64,000 nucleotides of DNA, from NCBI GenBank assembly GCA_024235715.1, contig JACKLW010000016.1, positions 1-64,000 on the forward strand, in the 5' to 3' direction. The notes below the pieces were generated by a model, which had not been told where the DNA came from, did no database searches, and saw only the letters and a program-made list of their open reading frames with translations. The stretch comes from Accumulibacter sp. (lineage in GTDB: Bacteria; Pseudomonadota; Gammaproteobacteria; Burkholderiales; Rhodocyclaceae). Below, piece after piece: positions 59,046 to 64,000 of the stretch. Position 1 is the stretch's first letter; every line of letters begins with the position of its first letter. A program made the position numbers and the translations under genes.

Positions 59046-60569
59046 CTATTTGTTCTTTTCCTGCTCCTTGAGCATCTCCATGATCGCGTCGGTAGCGGCG
59101 GCTCCGGGCCGGGCCGGCGCCTCTTGCGGGGCATCCAGCCCGCTCGGCGGCGGCGCGCCGTAGCCTCCCCCGTAGCCACCTCCGTAGTCCGAGGTCGGGA
59201 TGTCGATCTGCACCTTGTCGAGGTCGACCTTGACCTTCTTGTCGAGCCCGAAGGTCACCAGCTGCGGGAAGGCGATCAACAGGCCGACCATGATCACCTG
59301 GATGCAGACGAAGGGAATCGCGCCCCAGTAGATATCGGTGGTCTTCACCGAGGCGGGTGCCACCGAACGCAGGAAGAACAGCGCAAAGCCGAACGGCGGG
59401 TGCATGAACGAGGTCTGCATGTTCACCGCCAGCAGGATTCCGAACCAGATCAGGTCGATGCCCAGCGCTTCGGCTACCGGTCCAAGCAGTGGCACGACGA
59501 TGAACGAGAGTTCGAAGAAATCGAGGAAGAATGCCAGCAGGAAGACGAGAACGTTGACCACTATCAGGAAGCCCACTTCGCCACCCGGCAGCCCGGTGAG
59601 CAGGTGCTCGACCCAGCGGTGTCCGTCGACACCGTAGAAGGTGAGTGAAAAGACGCGCGCACCGACCAGAATGAAGATCACGAAAGTGGTCAGTTTGGCG
59701 GTCGACTCCATCGCCTGTTTGAGCAGGGCCATCGACAGGCGCCGACGCGCCAGGGCCATGATCAGCGCGCCGGTGGCGCCCATCGCCCCCCCCTCGGTCG
59801 GCGTCGCGATACCCATGAAGATCGTGCCGAGCACCAGGAAGATCAGGAACAGTGGCGGCACCATCGTCGTCAGCGCCCGCATCAGCAACTTGCTGCCATG
59901 CAGGTTACGCGCCGAGCGTGGCAGGGCGGGTGCCCAATCGGGCTTGAAGATGGCCACCAGAATGACGTAACCGACGTACAGCATGGTCAGCACGATCGCT
60001 GGCAGGAAAGCACCCTGATACATGTCGCCGACCGATTTTCCGAGCTGGTCAGCCATGATGATCAGCACCAGCGACGGCGGCAGAATCTGCGCCAGCGTTC
60101 CGGACGCGGCGATGATGCCGGTGGCCAGCTTGGTGTTGTAGCCGTAGCGCAGCATGATCGGCAGGGAGATCAAGCCCATCGAGATGACCGATGCCGCGAC
60201 CACGCCGGTGGTCGCGGCGAGCAGTGCGCCGACGAAGATCACTGCAAAAGCCAGGCCGCCGCGCAGCGGTCCGAAAAGCTGGCCGATGGTGTCGAGCAGG
60301 TCTTCGGCCATTCCCGATCGTTCGAGAATCAGTCCCATGAACGTGAAGAAGGGAATGGCCAGCAAGGTGTCGTTGCTCATGATGCCGAAGATGCGGTCCG
60401 GCAGCGCCTGGAAGAGTTGTGGTCCGAGCAGGCCGAGTTCGATGCCGATCAGGCCGAAGAAGATGCCGTTTGCGGCCAGCGCAAAGGCGACCGGGAAGCC
60501 GACGAGCAGGAAGAGGACCATCGAAGCGAAGATGATCGGCGCCATGTTGTTGATCAGGAATTCGGTCAT
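59046..60569 (-). CDS. dctM: TRAP transporter large permease (DctM-like)
   Basis: The 12-segment membrane subunit that carries out sodium-driven transport. It has 507 residues from ATG 60569; GTG 60572 overlapping the dctQ stop is an alternative. The body has the usual family stretches, such as SNDTLLAIPFFTFMGLILERSG and TEGGAMGATGALIMALARR. The C-terminus is odd: after the last membrane segment there is a tail of about 65 residues (443-507) with a DYGGGYGGGYGAPPP segment, then Pro/Ala-rich and basic ends. Such a tail is not part of the basic family fold. The small permease gene is directly upstream and overlaps. Confidence 0.92.
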   Translation of the reverse strand: MTEFLINNMAPIIFASMVLFLLVGFPVAFALAANGIFFGLIGIELGLLGPQLFQALPDRIFGIMSNDTLLAIPFFTFMGLILERSGMAEDLLDTIGQLFGPLRGGLAFAVIFVGALLAATTGVVAASVISMGLISLPIMLRYGYNTKLATGIIAASGTLAQILPPSLVLIIMADQLGKSVGDMYQGAFLPAIVLTMLYVGYVILVAIFKPDWAPALPRSARNLHGSKLLMRALTTMVPPLFLIFLVLGTIFMGIATPTEGGAMGATGALIMALARRRLSMALLKQAMESTAKLTTFVIFILVGARVFSLTFYGVDGHRWVEHLLTGLPGGEVGFLIVVNVLVFLLAFFLDFFELSFIVVPLLGPVAEALGIDLIWFGILLAVNMQTSFMHPPFGFALFFLRSVAPASVKTTDIYWGAIPFVCIQVIMVGLLIAFPQLVTFGLDKKVKVDLDKVQIDIPTSDYGGGYGGGYGAPPPSGLDAPQEAPARPGAAATDAIMEMLKEQEKNK

Positions 60570-61156
60570 CACAGTTCTCCCTGCCTTGCCTTGATGGCCA
60601 GCGCGAGTTCTTCTTCGGCGGTCGGTTTGCTGGGCTTGGCGGTGGGGTCTGGACAGCGGCCCAGCAGGAAGCCGATCCGTTTGATCAGTTCCGAGATGCC
60701 CTGGATGACCAGCAGGAAGAAGCCAACCGGGACCAGCAGGCGGACCGGCCAGATCGTCAGGCCACCGGCGTTGCTCGATTGCTCGTTGGTTTCATAGGCG
60801 AGCACGAAGATCGGCCACGACATGTACATGACGGCGACGGCCATCGGCATGAGAAAAAAGATGATGCCGAATATGTCGATCCAGGTTTGCCCGCGCCGCG
60901 AGAGTCGCCCGGCAACGAGGTCGATGCGCACATGTTCGTTGCGCATCAGCGTGTAGCCTGCGCCAAGCAGGAATATCGCCGAGAACAGATACCATTGAAT
61001 TTCGAGAAAGGCGTTCGAACTGTAGTCGATGGTGTAGCGCATGACCGCATTGCCGGCGCCGATCAGGGTAACGACCAGCACCAGCCAGATGATGCTCTTG
61101 CCGACGCGCTCGGTAAGGCCATCGATCAGGCTCGACAGCTTCAATAGACTATTCAC
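60569..61156 (-). CDS. dctQ: TRAP transporter small permease (DctQ-like)
   Basis: A 195-residue membrane protein with four hydrophobic segments (about 20-40, 55-73, 90-110 and 135-160), typical of the small TRAP subunit. GTG 61156 is preceded by a perfect AAGGAGG site. The C-terminal tail is hydrophilic. Its TGA overlaps the start of the large permease. A CATAAT at 61297-61302 on the minus strand may be the -10 of this two-gene unit. Confidence 0.9.
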   Translation of the reverse strand: MNSLLKLSSLIDGLTERVGKSIIWLVLVVTLIGAGNAVMRYTIDYSSNAFLEIQWYLFSAIFLLGAGYTLMRNEHVRIDLVAGRLSRRGQTWIDIFGIIFFLMPMAVAVMYMSWPIFVLAYETNEQSSNAGGLTIWPVRLLVPVGFFLLVIQGISELIKRIGFLLGRCPDPTAKPSKPTAEEELALAIKARQGEL

Positions 61157-61465
61157 GCAATATCCCTCCTTTAAGGGGTGGAAAGACGGGTCCTTCGGGC
61201 CCGATTTCTTGCTGCTCTTCTTCTCGCCAGGCGGTGGTCTTGGCCACCGTATCAGAACCGGCCACGGTATCGTGCTTGCGCCAACAGAGGCCAGCGATTA
61301 TGGCACATCTTTTGACTTGCGCGAGCACTTGTACAATGCGAAGACCATGCCGGAGAAGCGGTAAAAAACTTTGCCGATCATATGGTTAGAGACGGGTCGC
61401 CGTTGTGCCGCTGTCCGTCGGCTGCCGCTCGACAAGCCGGAGGCGCTGGTCGCGGACGCCGTGAG
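61157..61465. other. Intergenic region between the RND and dctQ genes
   Basis: No gene is seen. On the minus strand, CATAAT (61297-61302) followed by CGCTGG is a plausible -10 for dctQM, with a leader of about 130 bases. A 7-bp stem CGGGTCC-TTC-GGGCCCG lies at 61187-61203 in that leader; as read on the minus strand it has one mismatch, so a regulatory role is only speculative. No terminator for the RND gene is visible. Confidence 0.45.
61297..61302 (-). promoter_or_regulatory. Candidate -10 element of dctQM
   Basis: CATAAT on the minus strand followed by CGC, as in the recurring -10 pattern of this genome. Distance to the dctQ GTG is about 140 bases. No strong -35. Confidence 0.35.
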
Positions 61466-64000
61466 TCAGGATTGTCCGGCAGCTGCTGCCGTCGTGGCGT
61501 CGCCGGGTTTGACGCGGTAGCAGGCGGCGTAGAGCGCCGGCAGGAACAGCAGTGTCAGCAGCGTGGCGACAATCAGGCCACCCATGATGGCCACCGCCAT
61601 CGGTCCCCAGAAGACGCTGCGTGTCAGCGGAATCATCGCCAGAATGGCGGCCGCTGCGGTCAGGATGATCGGTCGGAAGCGTCGTACGGTCGAGCCGACG
61701 ACGGCCTCCCAGGCGGGCGTGCCGGCTTTCTCGTCCTGTTCGATCTGGTCGACGAGGATCACCGCGTTGCGCATGATCATCCCCGACAGGGCGATGACGC
61801 CGAGGTTGGCAACGAAACCGAAGGGCACGTCGAAGATCAGCAGCGCCAGAGCAACGCCAATCAGGCCCAGGGGCGCAGTGACCAGCACCAGCAGCGTGCG
61901 GCCTATGCTCTGCAACTGGATCATCAGCAAGGTGAGCACGCCGACCAGCATCAACGGCATCACCGCCTTGATCGAGTTCTCGCCCTTGGCGGACTCCTCG
62001 GTTGCGCCGCCGGCCTGGATGCGGAAGCCCGGTGGCAATCCGCTGCGCAGCGCGTCGAGCTGCGGATCTATCTGCGCGGTGACCGCTGGCGCCTGGATGT
62101 CGTCACGGATATCGGCGCGAACGGTGACCGTCGGCAGGCGGTTGCGCCGGGCAATCAAACCATCTTCAAGCGCGTAGCTGATCGTCGCCAGTTGCGCCAG
62201 GGGCACATAACGACCGCTGGCGGTGTTGATATTGATGTCGGCCAGCGCCGAGATGCGCGCGCGTTCCTCTTCGGCGGCGCGTGCGACGACGTCGATCAGC
62301 TGATCACCTTCGCGCATCTGGGTGATGCTGATGCCGGTGAGCATCGAGTTGAGGAATCCGGCGAGTTCCCGCGAGCTGACGCCGAGCGCGCGCGCCCGAT
62401 CCTGATCGATATCGATGCGGATCGTCTTGCTCATTTCGTTCCAGTCGAAGTTGACTTCCTTCAGATGCGGACTGGCGCGCATTACCACGGCGACTTGCTC
62501 GGCAGCACGGCGCAGCTCGCCAGGATCGTCGCCGGAGACCCGGAACTGCACGGGGAAACCGATGGGTGGGCCGTTCTCCAGGCGCAGCACGCGCGTGCGC
62601 AGGCCTCCCCACTCGCCGGTGTCGCTGGCAAAGCGCTCTTCCAGGCGGTGCTTGAGATCCTCGCGCGCCTCGATGTCGCGGGTGGTGACGACAAACTGCG
62701 CGAAGTTGTCGTTGAACAGTTGCTGATCGAGCGGCAGGTAGAAGCGCGGGCTGCCGTTGCCGAGATAGCTGGCGTAGTACTTGATCGACTGCGCCATCCC
62801 CGGCTCGGCGAGCAGCAGTTCGAGCTTCCTGGCGTGCGCCTCGGTGGCCTTCAGCGAGGCGCCGTTCGGCAGCCACAGGTCGACCAGCAATTCCGGGCGG
62901 CTCGATGCCGGGAAGAACTGTTTCTGCACGCCGATGGCGAGGATCGCCAGCGCGGCGGCAAAAGCGATCGAGGTGGCGCTGATCACCAGCCAGCGGTGGC
63001 GCAGCGACCATTCGATGGTCGCCCGGACATGCTGGTAGAAGGGGCTGCCGTAAGCCTCGCCGCCGTGTTGTTGCGCCTTCAGGCGAAGTTTTTCGGGGTC
63101 GAGCAACAGGAAACCCAGGTAGGGCGTAAACAACACCGCGACCACCCAGGAAACCAGCAGCGCGATGCTGACCACGGCAAAGATCGAGAAGGTGTATTCG
63201 CCGGCGCCTGATTTGGCCAGGCCGACCGGCATGAAACCGATGGCCGTGATCAGCGTGCCGGTGAGCATCGGAAAGGCGGTCGAGGTGTAGGCGAAGGTCG
63301 CTGCCCGAAAGCGATCCCAACCCTGTTCCATCTTGACGACCATCATCTCGACGGCGATGATCGCGTCGTCGACCAGCAGGCCGAGCGCAATCACCAGCGC
63401 ACCGAGCGAGATGCGCTGCAGGTCGATGCCGAAGACGGCCATCAGCAGGAAGGTCACCGCGAGGACCAGTGGTATCGACAGGGCGACGACGGTGCCGGTG
63501 CGCATGCCGAGGCTGACGAAGGAAACGGCCAGGACGATCAGCACGGCCTCGGCGAGTGAGGACATGAACAGGTTCATCGATTCGCGCACGATCTGCGGTT
63601 GATCGGCAACCACGTGCATGTCGATCCCGAGCGGCAAGGTCTGCCGCAGGCGGGCAGCCTCCTTGCGCAAGCGATCACCGAGCTCGATGACGTCGCCGCC
63701 CCTGTTCATGGCGATGGCAATTCCGATGGCGTCTTCTCCCTGGACGCGCATGCGTGGCGTCGGCGGGTCGGCCAGGCCGCGCCTGACCTCGGCGATGTCA
63801 CCGAGTCGAAACAGGCGCCCGGCGGCCTCGATGCCGATCTCGCGGATACTCTCGACCGATTCGAAGTCGCCGGAGACGCGGATGCGCACGCGATCGGACG
63901 GCGTCTCGTAGAAGCCGGCCGGGGTCATCGCATTCTGTTTCTGCAGTGCGTCGACGATGGCCAGGGGATTGAGTCCCAGCGTCGCCAGCCTGGCGTGCGA
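61466..64000 (-). CDS. RND-family efflux pump inner-membrane subunit (partial, 5' end missing)
   Basis: Proton-driven transporter of the RND superfamily. The frame is open to the window edge, giving 844 residues of an expected 1020-1040, so roughly the first 180-200 are missing. Present are the periplasmic porter domains, the membrane segments including ISLGALVIALGLLVDDAIIAVE with the TM4 Asp-Asp pair used for proton relay, and the C-terminal half ending in FLPALYAACYRVKPG. This is the hydrophobe/amphiphile efflux-like or heavy-metal-like RND class; substrate cannot be assigned. A membrane-fusion protein and outer-membrane factor are probably beyond the edge. It lies upstream of dctQ by 309 bases and is not obviously part of that unit. 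Confidence 0.93.
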   Translation of the reverse strand, partial: SHARLATLGLNPLAIVDALQKQNAMTPAGFYETPSDRVRIRVSGDFESVESIREIGIEAAGRLFRLGDIAEVRRGLADPPTPRMRVQGEDAIGIAIAMNRGGDVIELGDRLRKEAARLRQTLPLGIDMHVVADQPQIVRESMNLFMSSLAEAVLIVLAVSFVSLGMRTGTVVALSIPLVLAVTFLLMAVFGIDLQRISLGALVIALGLLVDDAIIAVEMMVVKMEQGWDRFRAATFAYTSTAFPMLTGTLITAIGFMPVGLAKSGAGEYTFSIFAVVSIALLVSWVVAVLFTPYLGFLLLDPEKLRLKAQQHGGEAYGSPFYQHVRATIEWSLRHRWLVISATSIAFAAALAILAIGVQKQFFPASSRPELLVDLWLPNGASLKATEAHARKLELLLAEPGMAQSIKYYASYLGNGSPRFYLPLDQQLFNDNFAQFVVTTRDIEAREDLKHRLEERFASDTGEWGGLRTRVLRLENGPPIGFPVQFRVSGDDPGELRRAAEQVAVVMRASPHLKEVNFDWNEMSKTIRIDIDQDRARALGVSSRELAGFLNSMLTGISITQMREGDQLIDVVARAAEEERARISALADININTASGRYVPLAQLATISYALEDGLIARRNRLPTVTVRADIRDDIQAPAVTAQIDPQLDALRSGLPPGFRIQAGGATEESAKGENSIKAVMPLMLVGVLTLLMIQLQSIGRTLLVLVTAPLGLIGVALALLIFDVPFGFVANLGVIALSGMIMRNAVILVDQIEQDEKAGTPAWEAVVGSTVRRFRPIILTAAAAILAMIPLTRSVFWGPMAVAIMGGLIVATLLTLLFLPALYAACYRVKPGDATTAAAAGQS

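Noticed and set aside
61187..61203. Hairpin CGGGTCC-TTC-GGGCCCG as a terminator
   Set aside because: No gene ends just before it on the plus strand, and on the minus strand it has a mismatch and no T run.

Overview
The window is GC-rich chromosomal DNA from a Gram-negative betaproteobacterium. Rhodocyclales is the best fit, and a 'Candidatus Accumulibacter'-like organism is plausible. The evidence is the intact division and cell-wall cluster running from mraZ to lpxC, bacterial type A RNase P RNA, class II dihydroorotase, the NDUFA9-like epimerase/cca/slt group, a DUF3683-FAD-FeS oxidoreductase, a DUF4212/sodium-solute symporter pair and a TRAP transporter. The order is inferred from gene content and protein style; no database was searched. 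No phage, insertion sequence, tRNA or CRISPR array was seen.

Layout. 1-2916: a visibly AT-richer pair, an MBOAT O-acyltransferase (AlgI-like) and an SGNH-like membrane-anchored partner, probably for exopolysaccharide acylation. 3068-7287 (minus): cca, an NDUFA9-like epimerase and a soluble lytic transglycosylase. 7332-7961: a 5-formyl-THF cyclo-ligase. 7942-18050 (minus): a CHASE-PAS-GGDEF-EAL sensor, a PatB-type C-S lyase, cysteine synthase, threonine deaminase, a YbdK-type ligase and a cation/proton antiporter. 18209-26724: the large FAD-FeS oxidoreductase, TrkH, the DUF4212/SSS symporter, a strong terminator and a small membrane protein. 26878-28658 (minus): yraN, diaA and a dolP-like lipoprotein gene, head-to-head with rsmI. 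29635-32324: pyrC, a lipoprotein, a DUF3025 gene and rnpB.

32677-50240 is the dcw cluster: mraZ, rsmH, ftsL, ftsI, murE, murF, mraY, murD, ftsW, murG, murC, ddl, ftsQ, ftsA, ftsZ, lpxC. From mraZ to ftsA nearly every junction is a start/stop overlap or a gap of a few bases, which suggests one long translationally coupled transcript. It makes UDP-MurNAc-pentapeptide and lipid II and supplies the core divisome. 10-bp-period TGGG-type repeats upstream of mraZ look like the MraZ operator.

50245-55078: a 62-residue membrane protein, a DUF721 protein, an M23 peptidase, folA, thyA and a PilZ-like protein. 55091-57707: mog and darP (minus) and pmbA (plus). 57801-61156: a TakP-like TRAP binding protein facing its two membrane subunits convergently. 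61466-64000: an RND pump cut off by the window edge.

Most of the window is well-known housekeeping sequence. The items most worth a second look are the altered EAL domain, the EF-hand-like loop in the symporter, the PilZ-like 513-residue protein, the inverted repeat spanning the slt/fthC start codons, the MraZ operator and the unusual tail of the TRAP large permease. I did not find a clearly new multi-gene system.
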